This document shows positions 1 to 9,108 of a stretch of DNA of 64,000 nt, piece by piece. The notes under the pieces are model-generated. The model saw only the letters and a list, made by a program, of their open reading frames with translations. It was not told the origin of the DNA and searched no databases. This DNA is from Paracoccaceae bacterium. GTDB taxonomy: Bacteria; Pseudomonadota; Alphaproteobacteria; Rhodobacterales; Rhodobacteraceae. Numbering within the stretch: the stretch's first letter is position 1; the number at the start of each line of letters is the position of its first letter. The position numbers and the translations under genes were made by a program. Location: the NCBI GenBank assembly GCA_022823605.1, contig JAJEHS010000008.1, positions 1-64,000 of the forward strand, read 5' to 3'.

Positions 1-2
1 TT

Positions 3-245
3 CATGCCGGGGATGTCCTTTCGACACTCGGTAAGCTCCTTGCATTGGTCGAAAAAGGTGATTGTCTTCTGTTTTCTTTCCCAGGCCAGGATACGATGTT
101 CAAGAGCATCATTATAGAGGTGCCTCTGGGACTCAAGTGTCTGTTCCAACCACCTCCAGTTTTTCCTCCTTTGTGGAAGCAGCCTGTAGACAATCTGTCT
201 GTATGTACTATTTTGTTCCAGTGGTTGATCCTTTCGTTGCATGGT
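3..245 (+). pseudogene. Possible decayed C-terminal remnant of uvrA
   Basis: The first frame from base 3 reads HAGDVLSTLGKLLALVEKGD, which resembles the C-terminal ATPase segment of excinuclease subunit UvrA (family pattern LHxxDVxxLLxxLxxLVxxGNTVVVIEHN). The expected EHNLDVIK is lost. After a shift of frame, bases near 97-130 read DTMFKSIIIEVP, loosely like the family's DVIKxADWIIDLGP. After another shift, bases near 122-180 read GASGTQ, like VAxGTP. At least two frameshifts would be needed, so no functional product is expected. The match was made by eye and is weak. The alternative is unrelated non-coding DNA. No adk or secY tail, the usual left neighbours of rpsM, is seen here. Confidence 0.3.
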
Positions 246-368
246 TCATTTGGCGGGGGAAGAGATGGGATTCTTCCCTTGCACACAACTTAAACCCAGC
301 CGGTTGACTTTTCAAGCCATGATATGTTACTCATGTATATAAGTCCATAATTTAGCTTTAAGTATATC

Positions 369-397
369 TTGACTCTCGATAACAATACCCGTATATG
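369..397 (+). promoter_or_regulatory. Candidate sigma-70 promoter of the rpsM operon
   Basis: TTGACT (369-374) and TATATG (392-397) are separated by 17 bases, close to the TTGACA-17-TATAAT consensus. The site lies about 145 bases before rpsM. A stem TTCGACT/AGTCGAA (424-443) follows in the presumed leader and may be a leader structure or a weak terminator. An own promoter makes sense because no ribosomal-protein gene is visible upstream. Confidence 0.45.
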
Positions 398-541
398 GTC
401 TTACTCTGTTTTTTTATTGATATTTCGACTGTTTTTAGTCGAATGGACTTGTTTTTATAGAAGTCTTCTCAATATAAACCAATCCACCTTTACCAATTCC
501 TGTTGGTTGGGGTGGTATCATATTAATTCTTAGGGGTTAGA

Positions 542-910
542 ATGGCACGTATAGCAGGTGTAAACATACCGGCAAGGAAAAGGGTTCCTGTTGCATTGAC
601 CAGTATCTACGGGATTGGATACCATACGGCACAAAACATTTGTGAGTCCGTTGGAATCGAGCAATCCGTCAGGGTCAATGAACTTACCGATCTCAATGTC
701 AAGGAGCTTCGGGAGCATATAGATCAAAACTATATGGTAGAAGGTGATCTGCGCAGGGATGTCCAAATGAACATCAAGCGGATGATGGATCTTGGATGTT
801 ACCGGGGTCTCAGACATCGTAGGGGACTACCTGTGAGGGGGCAAAGAACCCATACGAATGCCAGAACCAGAAAAGGTCCGGCTAGGCCCATTGCCGGCAA
901 GAAAAAATAA
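542..910 (+). CDS. rpsM: 30S ribosomal protein S13
   Basis: S13 sits in the head of the 30S subunit and contacts the P-site tRNA and the 50S subunit. The 122-residue protein has the usual full length. It opens with [10 protein letters not shown], carries the helix-two-turn-helix region, and ends in the basic tail with [20 protein letters not shown] typical of the family. It starts at the ATG directly after the purine-rich GGGGTTAGA. It is the first gene of rpsM-rpsK-rpoA-rplQ, the alpha-operon order of alphaproteobacteria (rpsD is normally elsewhere in this class). The usual upstream adk and secY are not seen in the 540 bases available. Confidence 0.97.
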   Translation: MARIAGVNIPARKRVPVALTSIYGIGYHTAQNICESVGIEQSVRVNELTDLNVKELREHIDQNYMVEGDLRRDVQMNIKRMMDLGCYRGLRHRRGLPVRGQRTHTNARTRKGPARPIAGKKK

Positions 911-922
911 AGGAGATGTGCC

Positions 923-1312
923 TTGGCTCGTGAAAAACCCCGTCTAAAGAGAAAAGAACGCAAGAATATTGCGGTCGGAGTAGCTCATGTGAGCTCCTCC
1001 TTCAACAATACAAAAATATTGATTTCAGATGTACAGGGTAATGCGATTGCCTGGTCTTCGGCAGGTACTGTCGGTTTCAAGGGCTCACGGAAATCTACCC
1101 CGTATGCAGCCCAGCTGGCAGCAGAAGATGCCGGAAAAAAGGCACAGGAACATGGTGTCAAGTCACTTGAGATCAAGGTCCAAGGACCGGGTTCAGGTCG
1201 GGAAAGTGCCCTGCGTTCCCTGGCCGCCGTAGGTTTTGAAATCACATCTATCAGGGATGTTTCACCCATTGCCCACAATGGTTGTCGTCCACCAAAAAGA
1301 AGAAGAGTCTAA
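923..1312 (+). CDS. rpsK: 30S ribosomal protein S11
   Basis: S11 lies on the 30S platform and helps shape the mRNA exit region. The 129 residues are a normal length. Family landmarks are [13 protein letters not shown] near the N-terminus, the central [16 protein letters not shown] helix, the glycine-rich [13 protein letters not shown], and the conserved C-terminal [15 protein letters not shown]. The start is TTG at 923, preceded by AAGGAG at 910-915 at good spacing. No ATG fits, because the family N-terminus MAREK begins exactly here. Only 12 bases separate it from rpsM, so the two are translated from one transcript. Confidence 0.97.
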   Translation: MAREKPRLKRKERKNIAVGVAHVSSSFNNTKILISDVQGNAIAWSSAGTVGFKGSRKSTPYAAQLAAEDAGKKAQEHGVKSLEIKVQGPGSGRESALRSLAAVGFEITSIRDVSPIAHNGCRPPKRRRV

Positions 1313-1396
1313 TCACTCTTACGATTTAGTTTTAATTTAGTTTTTCGAGACAATCTCGGTGCTGGAACCACCGGGAAAAAGGATGGAGGCTAATCA

Positions 1397-2422
1397 ATGT
1401 TCCAAGATAACTGGGAAAAACTTATCTCCCCTTCACTGGAGGAGAAATCAGGCAGCAATCCAAATCAGATGACCCTGGAAATCGGACCACTCGAAAGAGG
1501 GTTCGGTTTGACCATTGGCAATGCATTGCGGAGGGTTCTTCTTTCTTCTATTAGGGGAAGTGCCATAATCGGAGTTGAAATCGACAATGTGGTACAGGAA
1601 TTCTCACCAATTCCCGGTGTTCGTGAGGACGTCATTGACATCCTTCTCAACCTCAAGGGAGTCGTTGTAAAATCTGATGACCGCAAACCACGCAAACTCC
1701 TGTTGAAATCATCACAGCCAGGCGAAGTTACTGCCGGAATGATCAATCCTGTAACCGGTGTCGAAATCCTCAATCCACGCCATGTCATATGTCATTTGGA
1801 CAGGGATGCCTCTATACAAATGGAAATCACCGTTGGGGTTGGTAAGGGATATGTTCCTGCCGAATTGAACAAACCGGCAGATGCATCAATTAATTTTATT
1901 CCAATTGATGCCATATTTTCACCGGTAAAATCGGTTTCCTATAAAGTTCAACCTGCAAGGGAAGGAAAGATTCTTGACTACGACAAGTTAATCCTGAACG
2001 TTGAAACAGACGGATCCATAACACCCAAGGATGCCATAGCCTATGCGTCAAGAATCGTTCAGGAATATTTCCAGATCTTCATTAATTTTGATGAACCTGT
2101 CAAATCCAAACAGGAAGATGAAACTCCGGAAGCCGAGGTTGATAGCAATCTCTACCTGAAAGTTACGCAGCTTGAACTTTCAGTCAGATCGGCCAATTGC
2201 CTGAAAAATGACAATATCATTTATGTTGGTGATCTGGTCCAGAAATCGGAACAGGAAATGTTGAAGACTCCAAACTTTGGAAGAAAATCACTGAATGAAA
2301 TAAAGGAAGTCCTATCGGCAATGAATTTGTCACTTGGCATGGAAATTGCTGATTGGCCTCCAGAAAATATTGAAATACTATCGAAAGAAATGGAAGAGAA
2401 GGATCTGCAACCCTTCCCTTGA
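1397..2422 (+). CDS. rpoA: DNA-directed RNA polymerase alpha subunit
   Basis: The alpha subunit dimerises to nucleate RNA polymerase assembly, and its C-terminal domain binds UP elements and activators. At 341 residues it is full length. The N-terminal domain shows [17 protein letters not shown] (about residues 35-51) and [14 protein letters not shown]. The C-terminal domain (about 255-330) carries [16 protein letters not shown] and the helix-hairpin-helix around [21 protein letters not shown] precedes the ATG. The 84-base gap after rpsK is the largest inside this operon and shows no clear terminator. Confidence 0.97.
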   Translation: MFQDNWEKLISPSLEEKSGSNPNQMTLEIGPLERGFGLTIGNALRRVLLSSIRGSAIIGVEIDNVVQEFSPIPGVREDVIDILLNLKGVVVKSDDRKPRKLLLKSSQPGEVTAGMINPVTGVEILNPRHVICHLDRDASIQMEITVGVGKGYVPAELNKPADASINFIPIDAIFSPVKSVSYKVQPAREGKILDYDKLILNVETDGSITPKDAIAYASRIVQEYFQIFINFDEPVKSKQEDETPEAEVDSNLYLKVTQLELSVRSANCLKNDNIIYVGDLVQKSEQEMLKTPNFGRKSLNEIKEVLSAMNLSLGMEIADWPPENIEILSKEMEEKDLQPFP

Positions 2423-2459
2423 TCACACTCCTATTGGACAGAAAATAAGGTAAATAATT

Positions 2460-2882
2460 ATGCGACACAGTGGCGGATACAGGTATCTTAACAGAACCGG
2501 TGAGCATAGGAAAGCCATGTTCGCCAATATGGCCGGATCCCTGATTGAACATGAACAAATCAAAACCACCTTACCAAAAGCCAAGGAATTGAAGAGAATC
2601 GTGGAGAAACTGATTACCCTAGGCAAGAAGGGTGATCTGCATTCCAGAAGAATGGCCAATTCCAAACTCAAGCAAGTCAAGCACACAAAGAAACTTTTTG
2701 ATGTTCTCGGCCCTCGTTATCAAGACCGCAATGGCGGATATACAAGAGTCATCAAGGCTGGATATCGTTATGGCGATCGTGCACCAATGGCAATCATAGA
2801 ACTGGTTGACAGGGATACTGAAGAGAAGGGCAAGGCTGATCGAGATAGATTGGCAGCACAGGAATCTGACGAATCAAGCTGA
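2460..2882 (+). CDS. rplQ: 50S ribosomal protein L17
   Basis: L17 binds 23S rRNA near the peptide exit tunnel. The protein has 140 residues, typical for alphaproteobacteria. Landmarks are [20 protein letters not shown] at the N-terminus and [13 protein letters not shown] near the end, followed by an acidic, poorly conserved tail. It is the last gene of the ribosomal operon. The following 190 bases hold no gene. In many alphaproteobacteria a DegP-type protease lies between rplQ and rarA, and it is absent here. Confidence 0.96.
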   Translation: MRHSGGYRYLNRTGEHRKAMFANMAGSLIEHEQIKTTLPKAKELKRIVEKLITLGKKGDLHSRRMANSKLKQVKHTKKLFDVLGPRYQDRNGGYTRVIKAGYRYGDRAPMAIIELVDRDTEEKGKADRDRLAAQESDESS

Positions 2883-3073
2883 TTTACTTCTCCGAGGAAT
2901 ACATCATCATATTTTGTGGAAAAACCATACCAAGGTAGGGCTTTAACCAACTTTTTGAATTTTGTTTCTTTATTTGTTGGTGTAAATATACTGGACATGA
3001 TCAATGGATCTTTTGTTCCAATCGTTTAATCCTTAAGCCTTAGGGGAAGGTATTAATTCCCCAAATTTATATC

Positions 3074-4411
3074 GTGACCAGTCTTCTTGACCAGATAGAA
3101 AAACAAAGTGATTTGTCATCAGCATTACGCCCTCTGGCAGATCGCATTCGCCCCGAAAGCCTGAAAGAGGTTATCGGTCATGAAGATCTCATTGGTAAGA
3201 ACAAACCCCTGAACAATCTACTGGCTTCGACCAATCTACCCTCCATTATATTCTGGGGCCCCCCAGGAGTTGGCAAAACAACCATTGCACGATTAATCGC
3301 ACAAAAAAAGGAATACAACTTTGTTCAGATCAGTGCCGTTTTTTCCAATACCGCTGAACTGAGAAAAATTTTTTCTACTGCCAGAATTCAATGGATGGAA
3401 GGCAAGGGAACAATCCTTTTTGTGGACGAAATTCATCGTTTTAACAAGAGCCAGCAGGATGGGTTTTTACCCTATGTCGAGGATGGAACAATAAAGCTGA
3501 TCGGTTCGACAACAGAAAACGTTTCCTTTGAAATCAATCCTGCCCTGTTGTCACGCGTAAAGGTGTTTTGTTTATCCAGGCTTTCGATGTCCGACTTGGA
3601 AAAACTGGTACAAAGAGCAGAAAAGTATCATGGTTCTCCCCTACCTCTTACTAATGAAGCAAGAAACTGGTTGTGCGGAATGGCCGATGGTGACGGCAGG
3701 AGTCTGTTGAATAATATTGAACAAATTTGTGCTTTGGGCCTGGAGCGTAAACTGGATACGGATGAATTATCCCTGCATCTATCGCAGAAAGCCACCTCTT
3801 ATGATAGAGCTAGTGATTGGCACTATAACCTGATTTCAGCCCTGCATAAATCTGTACGGGGATCTGACCCAGATGCCGCTCTCTATTGGTTGGCCAGAAT
3901 GTTGGATGCCGGTGAGGATCCAAACTACCTGCTAAGAAGAATTACACGCATGGCCGTAGAGGATATAGGTCTGGCCGACCCGGATGCGTTAGATATGGCA
4001 ATCAACTCCTGGGTAGCTTATGAACGGCTTGGTAGTCCAGAGGGTGAACTGGCCATAGCAGAAGCAGTCATTTACATGGCTTTGGCTCCAAAATCCAACG
4101 CAAGTTACAAGGCTTATAAATCAGCCACCAAAGATGCAAGAGTTTCAGGATCCCTGGTACCTCCCAAGCATATACTCAATGCGCCAACAAAGCTGATGAA
4201 GCAACTTGGATATGGCAAGGATTATCAGTACGATCATGATGTTCCCTACGGATTTTCCGGACAAAACTACTTTCCCGAGGGTTTTAATAGAGCAAAATAC
4301 TACAACCCACCAAAGAAGGGTTTTGAACAAACATTGGGCAAGAGATTGGAGTATTTCGAGAACCTTCGGGTTAAGCTCAACACGGAAAGGGATGGCGGAC
4401 ATTCACCATGA
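3074..4411 (+). CDS. rarA: Replication-associated recombination protein RarA (MgsA family AAA+ ATPase)
   Basis: RarA is an AAA+ ATPase related to clamp loaders and to eukaryotic WRNIP1. It acts at stalled replication forks. The 445 residues match the family. Visible motifs are ADRIRPESLKEVIGHEDL, Walker A GPPGVGKTT (about 63-71), Walker B ILFVDEIHRFNKSQQD (about 114-129) and sensor-1 LIGSTTENVSFEINPALLSR. The C-terminal half has the tetramerisation region with RMAVEDIGLADPDAL. The start is GTG at 3074. Its stop overlaps the crcB start in an ATGA, indicating translational coupling. Confidence 0.95.
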   Translation: MTSLLDQIEKQSDLSSALRPLADRIRPESLKEVIGHEDLIGKNKPLNNLLASTNLPSIIFWGPPGVGKTTIARLIAQKKEYNFVQISAVFSNTAELRKIFSTARIQWMEGKGTILFVDEIHRFNKSQQDGFLPYVEDGTIKLIGSTTENVSFEINPALLSRVKVFCLSRLSMSDLEKLVQRAEKYHGSPLPLTNEARNWLCGMADGDGRSLLNNIEQICALGLERKLDTDELSLHLSQKATSYDRASDWHYNLISALHKSVRGSDPDAALYWLARMLDAGEDPNYLLRRITRMAVEDIGLADPDALDMAINSWVAYERLGSPEGELAIAEAVIYMALAPKSNASYKAYKSATKDARVSGSLVPPKHILNAPTKLMKQLGYGKDYQYDHDVPYGFSGQNYFPEGFNRAKYYNPPKKGFEQTLGKRLEYFENLRVKLNTERDGGHSP

Positions 4412-4791
4412 TCGGGACTTTACTCCAGATTGCCCTTGGAGGTGCATTGGGGGCCATTTCAAGATATCTGTTAACAACTGGTATATCAACCGTCATGGGT
4501 AAGCAGTTTCCTTATGGAACATTGTTTGTCAATGTTTTTGGGTCTTTGCTGATGGGTTTCATAATTGCCTTGATGATTGAAAACCTGACTTTGTCGGAAC
4601 GCTATACGCCATTGATCATTACAGGGTTCTTAGGAGGGTTTACGACTTTTTCAGCATTTTCAAATGACTTTTGGCAACTTTCCACTAATGGAAAATTGGA
4701 TATGGCACTTGTTTATGCCCTTGTTTCAGTCGTATTGGCTGTTTTGGCTCTCTATCTGGGCTTGTTTCTGGCCAGGATATGGCTTCATTGA
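4408..4791 (+). CDS. crcB: Fluoride channel CrcB (Fluc)
   Basis: Fluc proteins are small dimeric membrane channels that let fluoride leave the cell. The 127-residue protein has four hydrophobic segments. It carries the family signatures GALGAISRY near the N-terminus, PYGTLFVNVFGSLLMGF, and GFLGGFTTFSAF (about 77-88) with the conserved Phe, Thr and Ser residues that line the fluoride path. It overlaps rarA by four bases at its start and the pseudouridine synthase gene by 13 bases at its end. No fluoride riboswitch is apparent, as expected for an internal operon gene. Confidence 0.95.
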   Translation: MIGTLLQIALGGALGAISRYLLTTGISTVMGKQFPYGTLFVNVFGSLLMGFIIALMIENLTLSERYTPLIITGFLGGFTTFSAFSNDFWQLSTNGKLDMALVYALVSVVLAVLALYLGLFLARIWLH

Positions 4792-5816
4792 ACAATATAA
4801 CCAGCAAAATTGTCGGCGTTGATGATGCTGACCAACGTCTAGACAGATGGTTAAGGAGGAAATATGGACATCTCCCTCAGTCGCATATTGAAAAAATGTG
4901 CCGGAGGGGTGCGGTAAGGGTCAACAAGAAAAAAGTCAAACCCTCATTTAGATTGGCTCCTGATCAGATAATTACCCTACCAAAATCAATTGGCCCCACA
5001 ACTTCAAAAGCTGTCAGGTCCAATACCCTGAGTAGCTACGATCAATCCATAATTCATCAACTGAACAACAGCATAATCTATGAAGATGATTATTTTGTTG
5101 CCCTCAATAAACCGCCAGGTCTGGCAACTCAGGGAGGTACAAAACAAAGGGGATATATTGATAAATACCTCAACCATCTAACGTTGGCCAATAATTCTGA
5201 TCGGATACGCTTGATTCACAGACTTGACAAGAAAACTTCCGGTGTCTTGCTAACGGGTAAAACCCTCACAGCCACTAGAGAAATGATGGAATTGTTCAAG
5301 ACCAAAAATGTGTACAAATATTATTGGGCTGTAACTCTCGGTGTTCCAATTCCCAAAACCGGGGAAATCAAGTCTGTCCTGGAAAAGGACAGAACACAGG
5401 TCAATCGCATGATGAGGAGTGTGAGCACAAAGAATGGACATACATCAAATTCTGCCAAATTGGCTTATACGAAATATTCTGTTCAACTTACGTTTGGCAA
5501 ATTGTTGGCTTTCGTATTGTTGTTCCCGCAAACAGGTCGAACCCATCAGTTGAGGGTACATTTATCTTCCATCAATCATCCCATTCTGGGAGATGAAAAA
5601 TATTCATCGGATTTTTCTGAAACTTCCCTTCCGGAAAAGTTCGAAGAGCTTAACCTGGTATCCCGGATGTTCTTACATGCCAGTAGCTTGCGTTTCCATC
5701 ATCCGTTTTTAAATAGGGAAATAACGATCAAGGCCGAAGCACCGGGGCACTTTCAGGAATTAGCAAACTACCTTGAATGGGATTTGAACGATATCTCGGA
5801 AACGACTTTCCAGTGA
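4779..5816 (+). CDS. RluA-family 23S rRNA pseudouridine synthase (RluC-like)
   Basis: The enzyme converts specific uridines of 23S rRNA to pseudouridine. The 345 residues include an N-terminal S4 RNA-binding domain (about 15-70, with RLDRWLRRKYGHLPQSHIEK) and a catalytic domain with the motif RLIHRLDKKTSGVLL, whose Asp is the catalytic nucleophile, plus PQTGRTHQLRVHL. The S4 domain and the place after crcB point to the RluC subgroup that modifies positions 955/2504/2580 in E. coli numbering, but RluD cannot be excluded. The ATG lies inside the crcB 3' end. Confidence 0.88.
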   Translation: MASLNNITSKIVGVDDADQRLDRWLRRKYGHLPQSHIEKMCRRGAVRVNKKKVKPSFRLAPDQIITLPKSIGPTTSKAVRSNTLSSYDQSIIHQLNNSIIYEDDYFVALNKPPGLATQGGTKQRGYIDKYLNHLTLANNSDRIRLIHRLDKKTSGVLLTGKTLTATREMMELFKTKNVYKYYWAVTLGVPIPKTGEIKSVLEKDRTQVNRMMRSVSTKNGHTSNSAKLAYTKYSVQLTFGKLLAFVLLFPQTGRTHQLRVHLSSINHPILGDEKYSSDFSETSLPEKFEELNLVSRMFLHASSLRFHHPFLNREITIKAEAPGHFQELANYLEWDLNDISETTFQ

Positions 5817-5828
5817 CCGAATGTTCCA

Positions 5829-6551
5829 ATGAATGAATGGGCTGCCAGAAAATTCTGGGAAGACGTCAGAATATCCAAGTTATCAGAAGGCTTTGGTATC
5901 CGGCTTGATGGGAAATTTGCCATGACACCCGGTAAGAACCCACTTATAGTTCCCCACTTTTCGCTGGCTGAAAAGATATGTGTCGAATTTCAAGATCAAG
6001 GGCAAAAAATTGATCCTACGGCTATGCCCTTTACCCGGAGAACGAATACCACAATAGATCGTATCGGTGATACCAGGGGAGAAATAGTCAATTCCCTTTT
6101 GAATTATGGACATACTGATCTTGTTTCCTATCGTGCGACTTCCCCATCTGATCTTGTCAAATGGCAATCTGACCATTGGGACCCCGTAATTACCTGGCTG
6201 GAAAAAGAATTAACCATCAGGATGAAAATCAACCATGGAATTATTCCTTTTGATCAGGAATCCCAAACAATTGATGCGTTTGCTGTAAAAATTGAGACCC
6301 TAGACAATTTTTCCCTTTGTGGTTTCAGCGAATTGGTGCCCTTACTAGGTTCGTTGGTTCTGAGTTTCGCTTATCTCTACGGTTTTGGCAACAAGGATCA
6401 GATTTGGAGACTATCCCGCATTGATGAAGAGTGGCAAGAGAAAAAATGGGGTGAAGACGAACAAGCACAGCAAGTTGCCCAAAGCCATTACGAGGATTTC
6501 CTCGTGGCCTGCTTTTTTGTTGATTTGTCAGGCAAGATTAAATCGGACTGA
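5829..6551 (+). CDS. ATP12 family F1-ATPase assembly chaperone
   Basis: Bacterial ATP12-like proteins are homologues of the mitochondrial chaperone that assists assembly of the alpha subunit of F1-ATP synthase. The 240-residue protein has the family features KFWEDVRISKLSEGFGIRLDG at the N-terminus, GKNPLIVP, the central block RTNTTIDRI, and the late segment DEEWQEKKWGEDEQAQ. The gene starts 12 bases after the pseudouridine synthase. Many alphaproteobacteria have a HAD-family hydrolase between these two genes, and it is missing here. Confidence 0.9.
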   Translation: MNEWAARKFWEDVRISKLSEGFGIRLDGKFAMTPGKNPLIVPHFSLAEKICVEFQDQGQKIDPTAMPFTRRTNTTIDRIGDTRGEIVNSLLNYGHTDLVSYRATSPSDLVKWQSDHWDPVITWLEKELTIRMKINHGIIPFDQESQTIDAFAVKIETLDNFSLCGFSELVPLLGSLVLSFAYLYGFGNKDQIWRLSRIDEEWQEKKWGEDEQAQQVAQSHYEDFLVACFFVDLSGKIKSD

Positions 6552-6599
6552 GTAACTGGATAAAAGACCCACCCCAATTTTTATTTAATTACTCAATTC

Positions 6600-6731
6600 T
6601 GATGCAATATTATCAATATTTTTATTTTATGATTGATATTTAGTTCATTAAAACTATTTATAATATATAACATTTAATGCTGTATAATTAAATCATAACT
6701 TAGCTATTTCATATTTAATGATTCACAATTA
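6600..6731 (+). promoter_or_regulatory. AT-rich promoter/operator region of hipBA
   Basis: This stretch is much richer in A and T than its surroundings. It contains an inverted repeat TATCAAT (6612-6618) / ATTGATA (6631-6638), a perfect -10 hexamer TATAAT at 6683-6688, and repeated ATTTAATG words. HipB-type repressors bind inverted repeats in front of their own operon, so the repeats are candidate operators. No footprint can be claimed from sequence alone. Confidence 0.35.
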
Positions 6732-7085
6732 ATGCATAAAATTGATTTCTCAACTTCCTCCAGTGAAGCTATTATCAAAGAGCTTGGGCAATGTCTAGAA
6801 AGTATTCGTCTTAGCCAAAATATATCGCAGAATGATCTTGCGAGTGAGGCGGGTGTATCAAGAAGTACATTGACTCGGTTGGCTTGTGGTAAACCAATAT
6901 CTCTTGATTCATTTGTACGAATCATGCAGGCGCTAAAATTGACTGATCAACTTGCTGCATTACTTCCAAACCCTAGTATACGACCGGTAGATCTTGTACG
7001 CCTTGCAGGCAAGGAAAGAAGGCGAGCAAGAAAAAAGCAGGCTGTTCAGTCGGAATGGCGTTGGGGAAACAAAAGAATCAAATAG
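6732..7085 (+). CDS. HipB-like antitoxin / transcriptional repressor (Xre-family HTH)
   Basis: The 117-residue protein has a lambda-repressor-type helix-turn-helix at about residues 18-72, with SQNISQNDLASEAGVSRSTL as the recognition part. It ends in a very basic tail (KERRRARKKQ). It lies directly before the HipA-like kinase with no gap between its stop and the next ATG. By analogy with known hipBA modules it should neutralise the kinase and repress the operon through the AT-rich upstream repeats. It is somewhat longer than E. coli HipB (88 residues) because of the basic C-terminus. Confidence 0.85.
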   Translation: MHKIDFSTSSSEAIIKELGQCLESIRLSQNISQNDLASEAGVSRSTLTRLACGKPISLDSFVRIMQALKLTDQLAALLPNPSIRPVDLVRLAGKERRRARKKQAVQSEWRWGNKRIK

Positions 7086-8396
7086 ATGAGTGGAACTGTA
7101 AGAGTAAGACTCTGGGGTAGCGATATCGGTGCTGTGACCTGGTTACCTGACAGGGGAATTGGTGTGTTTCAATATACTCCGGAATTTACCAATTCAGGTA
7201 TTGAAGTTTCTCCGCTAATGATGCCGCTCAGGGATGCCCCTTATGAATTTCCGTCTTTACCACACAGGACCTTCAAGGGTTTGCCAGGTATGCTTGCAGA
7301 CAGTTTGCCAGACAAATTTGGTAACAGTCTGATTGATACCTGGTTGGCTTCCCAAGGACGGGAGCCTGACAGTTTTACACCTGTGGAGCGGCTAAGCTAT
7401 ACAGGCAAACGCGGTGTCGGCGCACTTGAATTCCATCCTTCAATGAAAGGTGTTGTTGGAATTTCCCGAAAAATTGAAATTGACAGGTTGGTCTTACTTG
7501 CCAACCGAGTTGTTGATGATCGTATCTCGTTGGAAGGCAAATTCGAAGGTATTGATGATCAAATTGCCATCCAGAATATTTTGCGTGTGGGGAGTTCAGC
7601 AGGTGGAGCGCGAGCCAAGGCTGTGCTAGCATGGAATCCAGAAACTGGGGAATTCAGATCGGGGGAGCTCCTGACAGAAAAGGGATTCTCTCCTTGGCTC
7701 ATGAAATTCGATGGTATACGCAACAACAGGGATAAGGAAGTTGCTGACCCCCAGGGATTTGGTAGAATTGAATATGCCTATCATCTGATGGCTCGAGCTG
7801 CAGGAATTGAAATGAATGAATGTCGCCTACATGAAGAAGGTGGTCGTGCGCATTTCATGACCCGCCGGTTTGATCGCACAAGTTCTGGAGAGAAACTGCA
7901 TATGCAATCCTTGGGTGCCTTGATGCATTACGATTTCAATGTTGCTGGCTCATATGGTTATGAACAGGTATTGCTGGCAATCAGGAAACTTGGTCTATCA
8001 CGAAGTGATCTGGAGCAACAGGTTCGTCGTGCCTTTTTCAATGTTCTTGCACGAAATCAGGACGATCATGTCAAAAACATAGCCTTTCTCATGGACCAAA
8101 ATGGAACATGGACTCTTTCACCCGCTTACGATGTTGTCTATTCCTATAACCCCTCAGGTGACTGGACAAGCCGTCACCAGATGAGCATTGGTGGAAAACG
8201 GGACGACTTCGAAATTGAAAACCTTATTGCTTTTGCTGGAGTTGGCGGAATCAAGAAAAAAAGGGCCAAAGTGTTTTTGGACGAAGTCTCAGCAGCCGTC
8301 AGAAACTGGCGGAATTTTGCTTTGGAAGCTGATATTTCCCAATCGGATATGAACCGTATTGAGAAAACCCATCGACGTGAATTGTTCACTCAGTGA
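7086..8396 (+). CDS. HipA-like serine/threonine kinase toxin
   Basis: HipA toxins are kinases that in E. coli phosphorylate glutamyl-tRNA synthetase and cause growth arrest and persistence. The 436-residue protein has the N-terminal HipA subdomain (about 1-105), the nucleotide-binding loop VGSSAGGARAKA (168-179), the catalytic loop RNQDDHVKN (323-331) with its Asp and Asn, and the metal-binding segment SPAYDV (345-350). All key residues appear intact, so it should be active. Target specificity cannot be read from the sequence. It is convergent with secB. Confidence 0.88.
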   Translation: MSGTVRVRLWGSDIGAVTWLPDRGIGVFQYTPEFTNSGIEVSPLMMPLRDAPYEFPSLPHRTFKGLPGMLADSLPDKFGNSLIDTWLASQGREPDSFTPVERLSYTGKRGVGALEFHPSMKGVVGISRKIEIDRLVLLANRVVDDRISLEGKFEGIDDQIAIQNILRVGSSAGGARAKAVLAWNPETGEFRSGELLTEKGFSPWLMKFDGIRNNRDKEVADPQGFGRIEYAYHLMARAAGIEMNECRLHEEGGRAHFMTRRFDRTSSGEKLHMQSLGALMHYDFNVAGSYGYEQVLLAIRKLGLSRSDLEQQVRRAFFNVLARNQDDHVKNIAFLMDQNGTWTLSPAYDVVYSYNPSGDWTSRHQMSIGGKRDDFEIENLIAFAGVGGIKKKRAKVFLDEVSAAVRNWRNFALEADISQSDMNRIEKTHRRELFTQ

Positions 8397-8450
8397 AACG
8401 GGTACTTTCCTCAATGCTTTTGTGGAAAGGTAATACAGAAAATACAAACC

Positions 8451-8936
8451 TCAGTTGAGGACATAATCCTCACTGGCTACCGAACCTCTGTAGAGTGACA
8501 GGAAATCGATAGGATCAAGATTGACTGGTGGGAAACCGGCGTCTTGAGTCAGGTTTGAAGCAATTCTCCTCACAAAAGGAAACAACAAGCGGGGGCACTC
8601 AACCATCAATACCATTTTTAGGGTTTCTTCATCGGTTTCAGGTACATTGAACATGCCTACATAATCCAATTCCAAAATAAAGAGGGCTTCATTTTCCTTT
8701 TTTGTGACTGCCGATAATTTAAGCCTGATGATTACATGGTAAATCTGGTCAATCGTTTTTTTGACATCGACTCCGACCTGAACTTCAATTTCCGATTCGA
8801 CAGTTTGGTTCATTCTTCCCTGCTGAAAGGCAATGTTCTCAAAGGATAGATCGTCTATGAATTGCCCCAGGACATTTATCTTTATATCTGGAAAAGCATT
8901 ATCTGCCGGAGGTTTGGAACCGTTGGAACTAGCCAT
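8451..8936 (-). CDS. secB: Protein-export chaperone SecB
   Basis: SecB is a tetrameric cytoplasmic chaperone that holds preproteins unfolded and hands them to SecA. The 161 residues match alphaproteobacterial SecB. Landmarks are VLGQFIDDLSFENIAF (about 23-38), FILELDYVGMFNVPE, and MVECPRLLFPFVRRI with GFPPVNLDPIDFLSLY near the end. It is divergent from xsc. In many alphaproteobacteria secB lies beside fxsA and tim44, but here xsc-pta separates them. Confidence 0.96.
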   Translation of the reverse strand: MASSNGSKPPADNAFPDIKINVLGQFIDDLSFENIAFQQGRMNQTVESEIEVQVGVDVKKTIDQIYHVIIRLKLSAVTKKENEALFILELDYVGMFNVPETDEETLKMVLMVECPRLLFPFVRRIASNLTQDAGFPPVNLDPIDFLSLYRGSVASEDYVLN

Positions 8937-9108
8937 TTGAATAATTTAACCCCCCTGATCAAAAATAACTCGACTATTTAGTCTAACATTTATTGAATTG
9001 AATGAAATAATTTAATGTAATCAATAAGGAACAAACTAAATACTGAATCCTAAAGTAATATTTCGCACACGATTATAATTTAGTGTGTTTGTTGAAAGGA
9101 ACAAATTC

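Noticed and set aside
2883-3073. ACCAAC/GTTGGT arms in the rplQ-rarA gap considered as a terminator
   Set aside because: The loop is about 30 bases and no T-run follows, so it is not a convincing intrinsic terminator.
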